Positions 27,242 to 37,055 are shown, counted from the first letter of the stretch. The stretch: DNA of 64,000 bases from Tunicatimonas sp964551335 (GCA_964551335.1 CAZKCO010000012.1:124001-188000), one strand, 5' to 3'. Translations and numbers: made by a program. Notes: generated by a model from the letters alone, not told the origin.

Positions 27242-28525
27242 CTAAGCAGTTTTTTCTTCCACCAGATTTTTCTTGCGAAACAAGGCTCGAAACACCGGCC
27301 ATATCTGATTAACATCGTTGATATTTCGCATGGCAAAATTTTCCGAACCGCGAAGCCGTTTATAGGCATGCCACAGGTAACCTTCTAAACCCCGATTTTT
27401 TATTTCAATATACGCCATATACTGTACCATCGGTAAAATATCCTGCTTGAGCAACTGGCTACACTCAATAGCATCGCCATTAGACCAAACATCACCATCA
27501 GACGCCTGACAGCAGTAAATATTCCACATATTTTCGGAATACCGCTCCTTGGCTATCTTTTTCATAAGTTTGAGCGAGGGAGCAACAATAGTTCCTCCAC
27601 TTTCTCTGGAATTGAAAAACTCTTCCTCATCTACCTCCTTGGCTTCGGTATGATGGCGTATAAATACGATCTCCACTTTCTGATACTGACGGGTCAGGAA
27701 AATATAAAGCAAGGTGAAAAAGCGCTTGGCAATGTCTTTTTCGTGGTATCCCATAGACGCAGAAACATCCATGATACAGAACATTACCGCAGCGGTAGTA
27801 GGCTGAGGCACTGGCTCAAAATGGTTGTAGCGTAAGTCTACATCATCGAAGAACGGAATAGTGTGCTGCATCTTTTTATACCTATCCAATTCTTCTTGCA
27901 GTTTCGCTTGCTCTTCTTCTTTTTTGGTCTGCTTTAATTTTTCTTCAAGCTGCTTAATTTTGGCAGTGTAGGCCCCTTGAATAGAAATACGACGCGCCAG
28001 TGATTGTCGGTAACTAGTCTGAATGTTTAACCGGGAAGGAATGCTATGTTTGGTGTATCCGGCTCGCTGATTTTTAAAGCTAACCGTACTTTGCATGTAC
28101 TTTTTAATTAAGTTGGGAAGCTCAAGGTCATCAAAAAAGTACTTGATAAATTCCTCCCTGCTTAGAATCACTACGAAATCGTCTTCAGTCACCTCTGGAC
28201 TGTTGGAGCCTTTGCCTTGCCCAGCTCCTTGACCACCATCTTCAGGTTTAGGAACTTTGTCACCCTCGCCAAATTTGTCGTTACCCGGACGCACATAATG
28301 TTTCCGCCCTGATCGGGGATCATGATGAAAAGAAGGTTCCTTCACTCCCCGCACTGGTACTTTTACTTTGCCGCCCTGACTGGCATCTTTGATGCTCTCC
28401 TGGCTGATAATATCAGGGATTGCTTTTTTTATCTGATCCTCTACTCGCTTCAGAAACTTCTGACGATTATTGATCGACTTCCCTTTTGTGTTCTTTCGCC
28501 TGTCTATAATATTACTATTACTCAT
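27242..28525 (-). CDS. yeaH: DUF444 / YeaH family VWA protein
   Basis: This 427-residue protein has an N-terminal basic and disordered part that includes a GDGGQGAGQGKG-like glycine stretch near 97-107. A coiled coil (residues 188-220) follows, then a von Willebrand A domain whose metal site DVSAS lies at 253-257. The family acts together with the kinase PrkA/YeaG; in E. coli the pair is RpoS-dependent and linked to nitrogen starvation. It starts 41 bases after prkA on the same strand and precedes spoVR, keeping the standard three-gene order. Confidence 0.92.
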   Translation of the reverse strand: MSNSNIIDRRKNTKGKSINNRQKFLKRVEDQIKKAIPDIISQESIKDASQGGKVKVPVRGVKEPSFHHDPRSGRKHYVRPGNDKFGEGDKVPKPEDGGQGAGQGKGSNSPEVTEDDFVVILSREEFIKYFFDDLELPNLIKKYMQSTVSFKNQRAGYTKHSIPSRLNIQTSYRQSLARRISIQGAYTAKIKQLEEKLKQTKKEEEQAKLQEELDRYKKMQHTIPFFDDVDLRYNHFEPVPQPTTAAVMFCIMDVSASMGYHEKDIAKRFFTLLYIFLTRQYQKVEIVFIRHHTEAKEVDEEEFFNSRESGGTIVAPSLKLMKKIAKERYSENMWNIYCCQASDGDVWSNGDAIECSQLLKQDILPMVQYMAYIEIKNRGLEGYLWHAYKRLRGSENFAMRNINDVNQIWPVFRALFRKKNLVEEKTA

Positions 28526-28566
28526 TATCTCTGATTATCTGGTAGTAGTAGCTAACCACTCTAGGA

Positions 28567-30495
28567 TTAACCCATCGTTTTGCGTACCCTCATAAACCAA
28601 TCTACTAAAATTCGAATTTGCTTGGAAGTATAACCCCGATCCATCATCCGGCGGGTGAAGTCTCGGTGCTTCCGCTCATCCTCCTCGTTACTTTTGGCGT
28701 TAAAAGAAATTACTGGCAACAGATCTTCGGTATTGGTAAAGATCTTTTTCTCAATAACGTTTTTAATCTTTTCGTAGGAGTCCCAACGAGGTGTTTCTCC
28801 GCCATTGTTGGCTTTGTAGCGAAGAGTGAAGTTAGTCACCTCAGCGCGGAAGTCTTTGGGGTTAGCAATACCAGCGGGCTTCTCAATTTTTTCTAGCTCC
28901 TCATTAAGAATGCTTCGGTCCAGAATCTCACCCGAATCCGGATCGCGGTAGTCATTATTTTGAATCCAGTAGTCGGCGTAAATAACGTACTTATCAAAGA
29001 TGTTTTGACCGTAGGTGCTGTACGACTCAATGTAAGCCTTCTGTATTTCGTCGGCGATAAATTCAGCGTACTTATTAGCCAGAATTGATTTGATAATATT
29101 GAGATAACGCTCCTCGGTTTCTGCATCTAATTCCAGTTTCACCACTTCTTGTTCAAGCACATAAAGCAAATGCACCGGATTAGCCGCCAGTTCTTCATTA
29201 TCAAAGTTGAATACCTTGGAAAGAACCTTAAAGGCAAATCGGGTAGAAACCCCCGTCATTCCTTCGTTGATTCCGGCATCGTCCCGGTATTCTTGAATAG
29301 ACTTGGCGTTAGGATCAGTTTCTTTCAATGTTTCCCCGTTATAAACTCTCATCTTGGAAAACAGACTGGAGTTTTCAGGTACTTTAAGTCGCGTCATTAC
29401 CGAAAATTGGGCGAGCAATTCTAGGGTAAGCGGAGCGCAGGGTGCCTGATCCAATGAACTCTCCCGGATTAGCTTCTTGTAGATGTTAATCTCTTCATCT
29501 ACCCGAAGGCAGTAAGGAACCTGAACTTTATAGATTCGGTCGAGAAAAGCCTCATTCTTTTTGTCATTGGCAAACTTAGCCCATTCCGACTCATTGGAGT
29601 GAGCCAGTATAATTCCGTCGTAAGGAATAGCACCAATAGGTTCAGTCCCCTTGTAGTTATTTTCCTGCGTAGCAGTCAAAAGCGGATTAAGCACCTTAAT
29701 GGGTGATTTAAACATCTCTACAAACTCCATCACTCCCTGGTTGGCCAAGCAAAGCGCGCCCGAGTAGGAATAGGCATCCGGATCACTCTGTTGGAATTCT
29801 GCTAGCTTGCGAATATCCACCTTTCCAACCAGAGTAGAAATATCTTGGTTATTCTCATCTCCCGGCTCCGTCTTAGAAATGGCAATCTGGTTTTGAACCG
29901 AGGGATAAAGTTTAACGACTTTAAACCTGTTTACATCTCCGTCAAATTCTCGCAGTCGCTTAGTAGCCCACGGACTCATGCAGGCCGGGAGGTATCTAAC
30001 CGGAATATTATATTCAGATTCAAGTTCTTTTTTATAGTCTGAAAATAGTCCTAGTGGACTCTCATAGACCGGACTAATTTGATCACCAGCCTTTAGTACA
30101 TAAATAGGATTCACTTGCATTAGCTGCTTGACTTTTTCAGCCAAAGAACTTTTTCCTCCGCCCACTGGACCCATTAGATAAAGTATCTGCTTTTTCTCTT
30201 CCAGGCCCTGGGCCGAATAGCGGAAAAATGATACAATCTGGTCAATGGTTTCCTCCATGCCATAAAATTCACGGAAAGCCGGATACCGCTTGATCACTTT
30301 ATTGGAGAAAATACGACTTAGTTTAGGGTCGTTTCTCGTATCAATCAGTTCGGGTTCTCCAATAGCCTTCAGTATTCGCTCTGAGGGCTTAGCATACATC
30401 ATTGGGTCTTTCTTACACTCCTTCAGGTACTCCGCTAGGGTCATTTCACTGAAGGAGGAGCTGTAGTTCGTTTTAATTTTATCTAAAACACTCAT
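28567..30495 (-). CDS. prkA: PrkA/YeaG family AAA+ serine protein kinase
   Basis: This 642-residue protein has an N-terminal AAA+ ATPase with Walker A GPVGGGKSS at 109-117. The C-terminal PrkA kinase-like domain ends in KQIRILVDWFMRVRK. The family phosphorylates proteins in some studies, while recent work on Bacillus PrkA reports ATP-dependent protease activity, so the role is debated. First gene of the prkA-yeaH-spoVR operon. The 5' region carries an inverted repeat about 50-70 bases upstream that could be an operator. Confidence 0.93.
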   Translation of the reverse strand: MSVLDKIKTNYSSSFSEMTLAEYLKECKKDPMMYAKPSERILKAIGEPELIDTRNDPKLSRIFSNKVIKRYPAFREFYGMEETIDQIVSFFRYSAQGLEEKKQILYLMGPVGGGKSSLAEKVKQLMQVNPIYVLKAGDQISPVYESPLGLFSDYKKELESEYNIPVRYLPACMSPWATKRLREFDGDVNRFKVVKLYPSVQNQIAISKTEPGDENNQDISTLVGKVDIRKLAEFQQSDPDAYSYSGALCLANQGVMEFVEMFKSPIKVLNPLLTATQENNYKGTEPIGAIPYDGIILAHSNESEWAKFANDKKNEAFLDRIYKVQVPYCLRVDEEINIYKKLIRESSLDQAPCAPLTLELLAQFSVMTRLKVPENSSLFSKMRVYNGETLKETDPNAKSIQEYRDDAGINEGMTGVSTRFAFKVLSKVFNFDNEELAANPVHLLYVLEQEVVKLELDAETEERYLNIIKSILANKYAEFIADEIQKAYIESYSTYGQNIFDKYVIYADYWIQNNDYRDPDSGEILDRSILNEELEKIEKPAGIANPKDFRAEVTNFTLRYKANNGGETPRWDSYEKIKNVIEKKIFTNTEDLLPVISFNAKSNEEDERKHRDFTRRMMDRGYTSKQIRILVDWFMRVRKTMG

Positions 30496-30819
30496 ATCCT
30501 TCTACGATTTAATCTGGAAAATTAAATGATTCAGTAAGTAGATTACGTTAACGTCTTTGACGTAATTAGATGGCTCGTTGGATGGTAGTGCGAATTAGTG
30601 ACTTCTTCATTACTGCACGTAGGCCTTTATACAACGAACGGTGGCGAGCTTCTGGTATACACAGATACCGGTAGGCCTTACAAATAAGCTAAGATGTGCT
30701 TATCCTTTTAATAAACAATCATTTAATATAATAGAAAAATCTCAAAATAGGAATAGTTTTTTGAACAATTTTGCATAAAAAGTTTTCTAACTTAGAACCT
30801 ACCTGAAAAGAAATAATTT
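30496..30819. other. 324-base intergenic region between divergent prkA and SDR genes
   Basis: This spacer holds the divergent start regions of the prkA operon and the SDR gene. It contains an inverted repeat ATTACGT-N11-ACGTAAT at 30542-30566, whose left part includes the 10-bp palindrome ACGTTAACGT. A weak -7-like TAACTTAG lies at 30788-30795. I see no open frame or RNA gene in it. Confidence 0.5.
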
Positions 30820-31521
30820 ATGAATAGCCCCCGAACAGCTATAGTCACCGGCGCTTCTGGCAACCTCGGTAAAGCAGTCACCAGTCAATTACTTACTGAT
30901 GGTTTTCAAGTAGTTGGAACCGTGCTACATCCCGATGAGAAAGACACAAAACTAGAACATAAAAGGTATGAAGTTTATCAAGCTGATGTAAGTAAGGAAG
31001 CAGAAGTTGAACAACTTGTGAATTATGTTTCTGGAAAGTATCAACAGCTTGATTTAGCTTGCCTTTTAGTAGGCGGGTTTGCAATGGCCCCTCTCGAAGA
31101 AACACCACTAGCAGAGGTTGAAAAGATGTTTAAACTAAACTTTCATACTGCATACCTCTGTTCTCAGAAATTATATAAAATGATGAAGGCCCAAAAAAAT
31201 GAGGGGCACATTTTGTTCGTTGGTGCTCGCCCATCCCTGCAATCTGAAGCTGCTGCTAGCATGGTATCCTATTCATTATCGAAATCACTATTGTTTGAAT
31301 TGAGTAATATCATTAATGCCAAGACATCAGAAACTGGGGTTAGAAGCTCGATACTTGTACCGAGTGTACTGGATACACCTCCTAACCGTGACTCTATGCC
31401 CGATGCCGACTTCGATAATTGGGTTACACCCGAGCAGGTGGCCGAAGTTGTGAGTTTTTTAGCTTCGCCCCAAAGTCAACCCCTCCGCCAAACCATTTTG
31501 AAGGTCTACGGAAATGCTTAG
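30820..31521 (+). CDS. SDR family oxidoreductase
   Basis: This 233-residue short-chain dehydrogenase has the cofactor loop TGASGNLGKA at residues 10-19, Asp near the second strand (YQADVSKEAEV) and the catalytic Tyr151-xxx-Lys155 (YSLSK). The family NxAG motif appears instead as LLVGGFAMAP. It is a complete classic-type SDR of usual length; the substrate cannot be told. It ends tail to tail with apt, the two stop codons overlapping. Confidence 0.88.
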   Translation: MNSPRTAIVTGASGNLGKAVTSQLLTDGFQVVGTVLHPDEKDTKLEHKRYEVYQADVSKEAEVEQLVNYVSGKYQQLDLACLLVGGFAMAPLEETPLAEVEKMFKLNFHTAYLCSQKLYKMMKAQKNEGHILFVGARPSLQSEAAASMVSYSLSKSLLFELSNIINAKTSETGVRSSILVPSVLDTPPNRDSMPDADFDNWVTPEQVAEVVSFLASPQSQPLRQTILKVYGNA

Positions 31522-32030
31522 TACCTCAGAATACTATCTATCTGGTAGCCTGATAATAGGGAACGACCGTTTAGAAATTGTAACTCTATCAAAAAAGAAA
31601 CCTGAATAATTTCTCCCCCCATTTGCTCAACTAAATGACAGGCGGCAGCCGCAGTTCCCCCGGTGGCCAGTAGATCATCGTGAATAATCACCTTTTCTCC
31701 AGCGATAATTGCATCCTCATGTATTTCTAAAATATCAGATCCATATTCCAGATCATACTTTTTTTGAAGTGTTTTTGCGGGTAGCTTTCCCTTTTTCCGC
31801 ATTGGAACAAAACCTGCCCTGAGTCGATCGGCGAGCGTTGCGCCAAAGATAAACCCCCGGGATTCTATACCTACTACCTTGTCTACTTGGGAGTTAATGA
31901 CTCTTGCTGTTAATTCCCGAACCGCTAGTTGATAAGCTTCCGGATGATTCAGTAATGGGGTAATATCTTTATAATTGATTCCTTGACGAGGATAATCGGG
32001 GATTGAACGGATATAATCGTGCAGTTGCAT
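31518..32030 (-). CDS. apt: Adenine phosphoribosyltransferase
   Basis: This purine salvage enzyme makes AMP from adenine and PRPP. Its 170 residues are the usual length. Visible features are IPDYPRQGINYKDITPLL, GIESRGFIFG, VPMRKKGKLP and the PRPP-binding HDDLLATGGTAAA. It stands alone with its own start at 32030. It complements purA at the left edge in AMP supply but is not in one operon with it. Confidence 0.95.
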   Translation of the reverse strand: MQLHDYIRSIPDYPRQGINYKDITPLLNHPEAYQLAVRELTARVINSQVDKVVGIESRGFIFGATLADRLRAGFVPMRKKGKLPAKTLQKKYDLEYGSDILEIHEDAIIAGEKVIIHDDLLATGGTAAAACHLVEQMGGEIIQVSFLIELQFLNGRSLLSGYQIDSILRY

Positions 32031-32135
32031 GGTTATGAAGTATGATAGTTCTCAGTCACCTTCACTGATTTACAGGAAATTACACAAGCGTAATGAATTA
32101 CACTAAACTTCACAAAATCTACTTGAACAAAACCT

Positions 32136-32143
32136 TACTTTTG
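32136..32143 (+). promoter_or_regulatory. -7 box upstream of the 149-residue hypothetical
   Basis: TACTTTTG matches TAnnTTTG exactly and ends 13 bases before the ATG at 32157, implying a very short leader. No -33 box at proper spacing is evident. Confidence 0.35.
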
Positions 32144-32156
32144 TTAAAAAACAATT

Positions 32157-32606
32157 ATGACCAACGTAGTATCGGCTAAGGGAAAAAGCATCTACGACAA
32201 TGCTAAAAATCATTTTCTTGGGAACTTTCCGGGAGATTTACCAATTGAGCAAGCTTATGTACACATAGGGATGTATCTAGGGTGGATAATCGAACAGGAA
32301 TTATATTCTGAGTATTTTGAGGATGAAGCTGATACTCAAATATTTCGGTTTAAAAAGAGAGATATTTCTTGCACCATTCTGAGCGAAATCTGGGATGGCT
32401 ACTTGGGGCACGAGTTGTTTAGTGAAGAAGGAAACCTGTTTACATTTTATTACTACGGTGGCGGATTGTACCGTAAAGACTATGAAGAAGTTCTTTCAAG
32501 TTCATTGCCCTCATTATACCATGTTCAGGATACCTGGGAGAACTACGATAAAATGGCAAATTGCATATCTATTCGGTTTAGAGACTGGAAAAAATTGGTT
32601 GGATAA
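32157..32606 (+). CDS. Hypothetical protein, possibly DUF7832/immunity-like
   Basis: This 149-residue soluble acidic protein has no signal peptide. The segment AYVHIGMYLGWIIEQELYSEYF, an aromatic-rich FTFYYYGGGLYRKDYEEVL and a Trp-rich end give it a look shared with small DUF7832-type proteins. Some of those lie near toxin genes as immunity proteins. No toxin gene is next to it, so that idea is weak. The start is ATG after an exact -7 box. It is followed by the AGCS symporter 77 bases later. Confidence 0.55.
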   Translation: MTNVVSAKGKSIYDNAKNHFLGNFPGDLPIEQAYVHIGMYLGWIIEQELYSEYFEDEADTQIFRFKKRDISCTILSEIWDGYLGHELFSEEGNLFTFYYYGGGLYRKDYEEVLSSSLPSLYHVQDTWENYDKMANCISIRFRDWKKLVG

Positions 32607-32683
32607 ACTACTATTTGTCTCCGCCCATCTGAATCTGTATATTTATCGTTTCATCTCAACTCACTCAATCGACACATTCCTTT

Positions 32684-34069
32684 TTGAACAATATTATATC
32701 CATTCTCGAGAGTTTTAGCAGCCTCGCCTGGGGCACCCACCTACTAGTTTTACTGCTGGGCGGGGGGTTGTTTTTTATGCTTTATTCTCGCTTTTTACCT
32801 TTCCGCTATTTCGGCCACGCGATTAACGTGCTTCGTGGAAAATACGACGACCCTAATGATCCGGGAGAAATAAGTCATTTTGAGGCGCTCTCGAGTGCAC
32901 TGGCTGCAACGGTTGGTATGGGAAATGTTACAGGAGTTGCTGTAGCAATTACTGTAGGAGGCCCCGGTGCACTGTTTTGGATGTGGGTCAGTGCATTTTT
33001 AGGTATGGCCACCAAATTTTTTACCTGTACTTTAGCAATTATGTACCGAGGCAAAGACAGTGCGGGGCAAATTCAAGGGGGGCCTATGTACGTCATTGAA
33101 GAAGGACTAGGCAAAAAATGGAAACCGCTCGCGGTATTTTTTTGCGTTGCCGGACTCTTAGGCCCATTACCTATGGTTAACGCTAACCAGCTTACTAAGG
33201 TCATTAAGGATGTGGTACTGTTGCCACTGGGGGTTCCGGAGACCTTTTTTTTAAACTTAATACTGGGTATCCTGGTAGCCGGGCTAGTCGCGATGGTTAT
33301 CTTTGGCGGTATCAAACGTATTGCTAAAGTGGCTAGTCGTATGGTACCAGCGATGGTTGCTATCTATGTCGTATCAGTAATATACATTCTGCTAGTAAAT
33401 GTCGACAAAATAGTCTCGTCTCTAGCATTGGTAGTATCCGACGCTTTTACAGCTACTTCCGTCTTGGGCGGGGCGGTGGGATCGATCATTCTGGTGGGTG
33501 CCCAACGGGCAGCGTTTTCCAATGAAGCCGGAATTGGTACCGCTCCCATGGCTCACGGTGCGGCAAAAACCGATGAACCGGTACGTGAAGGGCTTGTGGC
33601 TATGCTCGGCCCGGCCATTGACACTTTAGTAGTTTGCACTATGACCGCATTAGCACTCCTGGTTACCGACGTATGGCAGGTAACCGGAATGGAAGGGATT
33701 ACACTCACTGTGGATGCTTTTAACTCGGCCTTTCCGGGTGAACAATTGGGGGGGTATCTTCTTCTGCTTTGTGTAATGTTTTTTTCGCTATCTTCCCTAT
33801 TCACCCTTTCCTACTACGGAAGTAAGTCCTTTTCTTATTTGGCAGGAGCTCATCGGGCTCACTGGTTCAACTATTTTTATGTACTCACAATCATTATTGC
33901 TTCGGTAGCAACTTTACAAGCAGTTATCTATCTGGTTGACGGAATGTATGCCCTTATGGCTATCCCTACCATGATTTCTGCATTGCTTCTGGCTCCCAAG
34001 GTAAGAAAGGCTGCCAAAGATTACTTCTCCCGAGTTCAGCGGGAAGAACCGAAAAAGGCAGTTCAGTAG
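32684..34069 (+). CDS. Alanine or glycine:cation symporter (AGCS family)
   Basis: This inner membrane Na+ or H+-coupled amino acid carrier has 461 residues with about ten to eleven hydrophobic helices. The family signature is clear in SSALAATVGMGNVTGVAVAI (near residue 65), GPGALFWMW and AQRAAFSNEAGIGTAPMAHGA. The frame opens with TTG at 32684; the next ATG would cut into the first helix, so TTG is kept. The last 104 bases overlap the convergent TlpA-like gene. Confidence 0.92.
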   Translation: MNNIISILESFSSLAWGTHLLVLLLGGGLFFMLYSRFLPFRYFGHAINVLRGKYDDPNDPGEISHFEALSSALAATVGMGNVTGVAVAITVGGPGALFWMWVSAFLGMATKFFTCTLAIMYRGKDSAGQIQGGPMYVIEEGLGKKWKPLAVFFCVAGLLGPLPMVNANQLTKVIKDVVLLPLGVPETFFLNLILGILVAGLVAMVIFGGIKRIAKVASRMVPAMVAIYVVSVIYILLVNVDKIVSSLALVVSDAFTATSVLGGAVGSIILVGAQRAAFSNEAGIGTAPMAHGAAKTDEPVREGLVAMLGPAIDTLVVCTMTALALLVTDVWQVTGMEGITLTVDAFNSAFPGEQLGGYLLLLCVMFFSLSSLFTLSYYGSKSFSYLAGAHRAHWFNYFYVLTIIIASVATLQAVIYLVDGMYALMAIPTMISALLLAPKVRKAAKDYFSRVQREEPKKAVQ

Positions 34070-34637
34070 CTGATAAAGAACGTAAAAAATCTCGGAAGTC
34101 AGACGTATTGTACTGGGCCATGCCTGAATGGCGGAAAACTATTTTCCCCTCTTGATCAATAACCCAGGTAGTAGGAATAGCTTCGTACGCCAGATCCGGA
34201 CTTGGCTGTTCCAGAAAATATACTGGTACCGGAAATTTTTTTTCCGCAACCCAATTTTTGGCCTTCTCCTGATCTTTATCCACCGAAAGCATTACAAAAG
34301 ATACTTCATTGTTAACTTCACTATATAGTTTTGCTATCTCGGGCATCTCCGCCATACAGGGTGGACACCAAGTTGCCCAAATATTGATGAACAAGACTTT
34401 TCCTTTCAAATCAGCTGTGTTTAAGTAGACACCAGCTGTGTCTTTCACTGTTAATTGATAAGAGAAGCTTTTTTTCTCGTCTACAGCCTCTGAGTCAGCA
34501 TTGAATATTCCAGTGAACAGCAAACCTCGCTGCAATGTGCTTAGTACGGGTACTCGTATGCTAGGTACCAGAATTAAAACTGCAATAAAAATTATAAAGA
34601 GTATGTCCAGTATTCGAGACTTTGAAATTATTTTCAT
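33966..34637 (-). CDS. TlpA/ResA-like membrane-anchored thioredoxin
   Basis: This 223-residue protein has a single N-terminal membrane anchor (residues 10-30) and a periplasmic thioredoxin fold. The active site WCPPC lies in NIWATWCPPCMAEMP, and the cis-proline segment is AIPTTWVID. Such proteins reduce disulfides in cytochrome c maturation or act in general envelope redox control. The last 35 or so residues (after RSLSATELP) are coded by the strand opposite the AGCS gene end and lie beyond the normal fold. This suggests loss of an earlier stop codon. Confidence 0.88.
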   Translation of the reverse strand: MKIISKSRILDILFIIFIAVLILVPSIRVPVLSTLQRGLLFTGIFNADSEAVDEKKSFSYQLTVKDTAGVYLNTADLKGKVLFINIWATWCPPCMAEMPEIAKLYSEVNNEVSFVMLSVDKDQEKAKNWVAEKKFPVPVYFLEQPSPDLAYEAIPTTWVIDQEGKIVFRHSGMAQYNTSDFRDFLRSLSATELPFSVLPAELGRSNLWQPFLPWEPEAMQKSW

Positions 34638-34720
34638 GGCATTTGTACCTTCCGCTATAAATGTGCTTACTAATTATTTTTTTTCTTTCCTAACTTCGTC
34701 TTTTGAAACCATCGTCGCCC

Positions 34721-36376
34721 ATGGGAATACAATTCCGGCAAACCCCTTTAATTCTCTTTTTGTCTGTAATAAGCTACCAATTTTCTGATGCCCAATCGGT
34801 AGACCTACCTCCTTCTTCGTTAGATGTACTCCATTATGTTTTCCGCCTGAACATTCACAATTATACAAACGAAATTCAGGGAGAAGCTGATATCTACGCT
34901 TCTCTTAAGCTGCAAAAAGGTTCCAGCGCGATACTGCATTTAGATAAACTGGATAGCACCGGAAGTCGAGGAATGATCGTAGACGAAATCTTCTTTAACG
35001 ACCAACCAATAAAGTTCACCCATAGCGATCATACTATTTACTTAACGCTACCCCCCGAATCTACGGAGGCTTCTAACGGGACATTTACTATTAAATATCA
35101 CGGCTTTCCGAGCGATGGGTTAATTATCGGTGAAAACATGTATGGCGATCGGACTTTTTTTGGGGATAATTGGCCAAACCGAGCCCATTTTTGGCTTCCT
35201 ACCAACGACCATCCTTCCGACAAAGCTACTTGTGAGTTTATTGTTACCGCACCTTCTCAATACAAAATTGTGTCAAACGGACTACTCAGGGAAGAGAGTT
35301 TACTTATTCCTATGAGTGAAACCCTTACTCAATACAAACTAACCCACTGGAGTATCGCTAATCCAATTCCTACAAAAGTGATGGTATTCGGAGCTGCTCG
35401 TTTTGCCATCCAATATCCAGTGGAGAATCAATCAGCTACTATTCAAAATTGGCTTTATCCGGAAGATCGTGAAATTGGTTTTAAGCAATTTTCGCCCACA
35501 GAAGAAATTTTAACCTACTATGAAAGTATTTTAGGTCCTTATCCGTTTAAAAAGCTAGCAAATGTTCAATCAAAGACTCAATACGGGGGTATGGAGAATG
35601 CTAGTGCTATCTTTTACAATGAACGAACCATTACCAACCGCCCTTCTATTGAAGCTCTTATAGCCCATGAGATAGCTCATCAGTGGTTTGGCAATTCAGT
35701 TACTGAAAAGAAATGGTCCGATGTATGGCTAAGTGAAGGTTTTGCTACCTATTTAACGCATCTCTATATTGAGCATTCCTACGGCAAAGATAGTTTAACG
35801 GCCCGTTTGTTAGCTGATAAAGAGAGAATCTTCTCTTTCCACTTACAGTCACCTACCTCAAAGGTAGTAACTGAAGATGAGTCTAATCTTTTTCAACTGT
35901 TGAATGCCAACACCTATCAGAAAGGGGGCTGGGTCCTCCATATGTTACGAAACGAGTTGGGAGATAAAATTTTCTTTCATATTCTTCGTCAATTTTACCT
36001 TAACTTTCAGTACAAGAATGCCAGCACACAGGATTTTATCACGTTAACGAATAAATTGTCGGGACAAGATTTAACTTCTTTTTTCTCTCAATGGCTTACT
36101 CGTTCCGATTATCCGCGAATCCGAGGTACTTGGAGATATCAATCAATGGGAAAAAAGCTTACGCTAACCCTAGAACAAACTCAACCCTCTGGCTTGTATC
36201 ATTTACCCTTAGAAATAGGTTTATATAGTGACAAATCAGAAAAGCCCCAGATAAAAAAAATCAGCTTGAATAAAAAGCAAAAATCATATACGTTTAAAGT
36301 GGATGCTCGCATTGAAGACGTTGTTTTAGACCCTAATACTCGGGTATTGCTGGAAACTACCCTGACCCCGAAGTAA
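34721..36376 (+). CDS. Secreted M1 family zinc aminopeptidase, short form
   Basis: This 551-residue protein has a signal peptide (hydrophobic 6-20, ending SDAQ). The peptidase carries the substrate motif GGMENA and the zinc site His316-Glu317-x-x-His320 with Glu339. It lacks the long C-terminal helical domain of PepN/ERAP enzymes and is close in size to leukotriene-A4-hydrolase-like cores with a short beta domain. All catalytic residues are present. ATG 34721 is preferred over TTG 34703 because it starts the signal peptide. It probably works in the periplasm on peptides. Confidence 0.88.
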   Translation: MGIQFRQTPLILFLSVISYQFSDAQSVDLPPSSLDVLHYVFRLNIHNYTNEIQGEADIYASLKLQKGSSAILHLDKLDSTGSRGMIVDEIFFNDQPIKFTHSDHTIYLTLPPESTEASNGTFTIKYHGFPSDGLIIGENMYGDRTFFGDNWPNRAHFWLPTNDHPSDKATCEFIVTAPSQYKIVSNGLLREESLLIPMSETLTQYKLTHWSIANPIPTKVMVFGAARFAIQYPVENQSATIQNWLYPEDREIGFKQFSPTEEILTYYESILGPYPFKKLANVQSKTQYGGMENASAIFYNERTITNRPSIEALIAHEIAHQWFGNSVTEKKWSDVWLSEGFATYLTHLYIEHSYGKDSLTARLLADKERIFSFHLQSPTSKVVTEDESNLFQLLNANTYQKGGWVLHMLRNELGDKIFFHILRQFYLNFQYKNASTQDFITLTNKLSGQDLTSFFSQWLTRSDYPRIRGTWRYQSMGKKLTLTLEQTQPSGLYHLPLEIGLYSDKSEKPQIKKISLNKKQKSYTFKVDARIEDVVLDPNTRVLLETTLTPK

Positions 36377-37055
36377 AAAATAGTGCTATAAAAGTAACGC
36401 AGCTTGTACTTATAAAATTTACTCCATTATTACTCAAATATCCCTTTTTTTGTAGGCTAGCCCCCAAAAAAGAATCAAGTAAGTTACCGACAAAACCAAG
36501 TAAAATTACTCCCAATACATTCGAGTTGAACTGATATAGTAGACCATAGATAACTCCCATTAAGCTACTGCCCAGCATCCCCCAAGCCAATCCCGACCAA
36601 CTCACTACTCCATCTTGGCCACGAGCAGCTGATTTTGCGGTTATTATTGAGAAATAATTTCGACCGGTCAGATTACCCATCTCCGAAGATAGCGTATCTG
36701 AAAGTGCTGCCGCAAAACAGACTGCGATGGCTAATTCTGGATATTGGATAATTTCAGGGAAAGTCAAATAGGTAATAGCTACCAGGGTTGCGGCCCCACT
36801 ATTAGAAATTACATTTTTCCAGCCTCTTCTTCCCTGATTTGCTTCTGCCAGATGAAGTAGCTTTTTTTCTTTCAAACCATAGACTGAGGCTATTGACCCT
36901 ACTAAGAAAAACGTTGCAATGAAAAAAATGCCTGATAACCCAATTACCTGATAAAGTAACAAGGTGGTTAAGCACCCTACTACACCTCCTGGTAAATCAA
37001 TTTTCCTCCACGCAACGGCTAGTATAGTTCCCAGAATTATCAACGGATAAATCAT
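36357..37055 (-). CDS. DUF92 family membrane protein
   Basis: This 232-residue protein with about six hydrophobic helices has conserved DUF92 segments: AAALSDTLSSEMG, AARGQDGVVSWSGLAWGMLGS and GFVGNLLDSFLGASLQ. Relatives include archaeal and plant proteins; the plant VTE6 relative is a phytyl-phosphate kinase. An isoprenoid kinase role is possible but unproven here. It converges on the M1 peptidase with a 20-base overlap. Confidence 0.82.
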   Translation of the reverse strand: MIYPLIILGTILAVAWRKIDLPGGVVGCLTTLLLYQVIGLSGIFFIATFFLVGSIASVYGLKEKKLLHLAEANQGRRGWKNVISNSGAATLVAITYLTFPEIIQYPELAIAVCFAAALSDTLSSEMGNLTGRNYFSIITAKSAARGQDGVVSWSGLAWGMLGSSLMGVIYGLLYQFNSNVLGVILLGFVGNLLDSFLGASLQKKGYLSNNGVNFISTSCVTFIALFFTSGSG

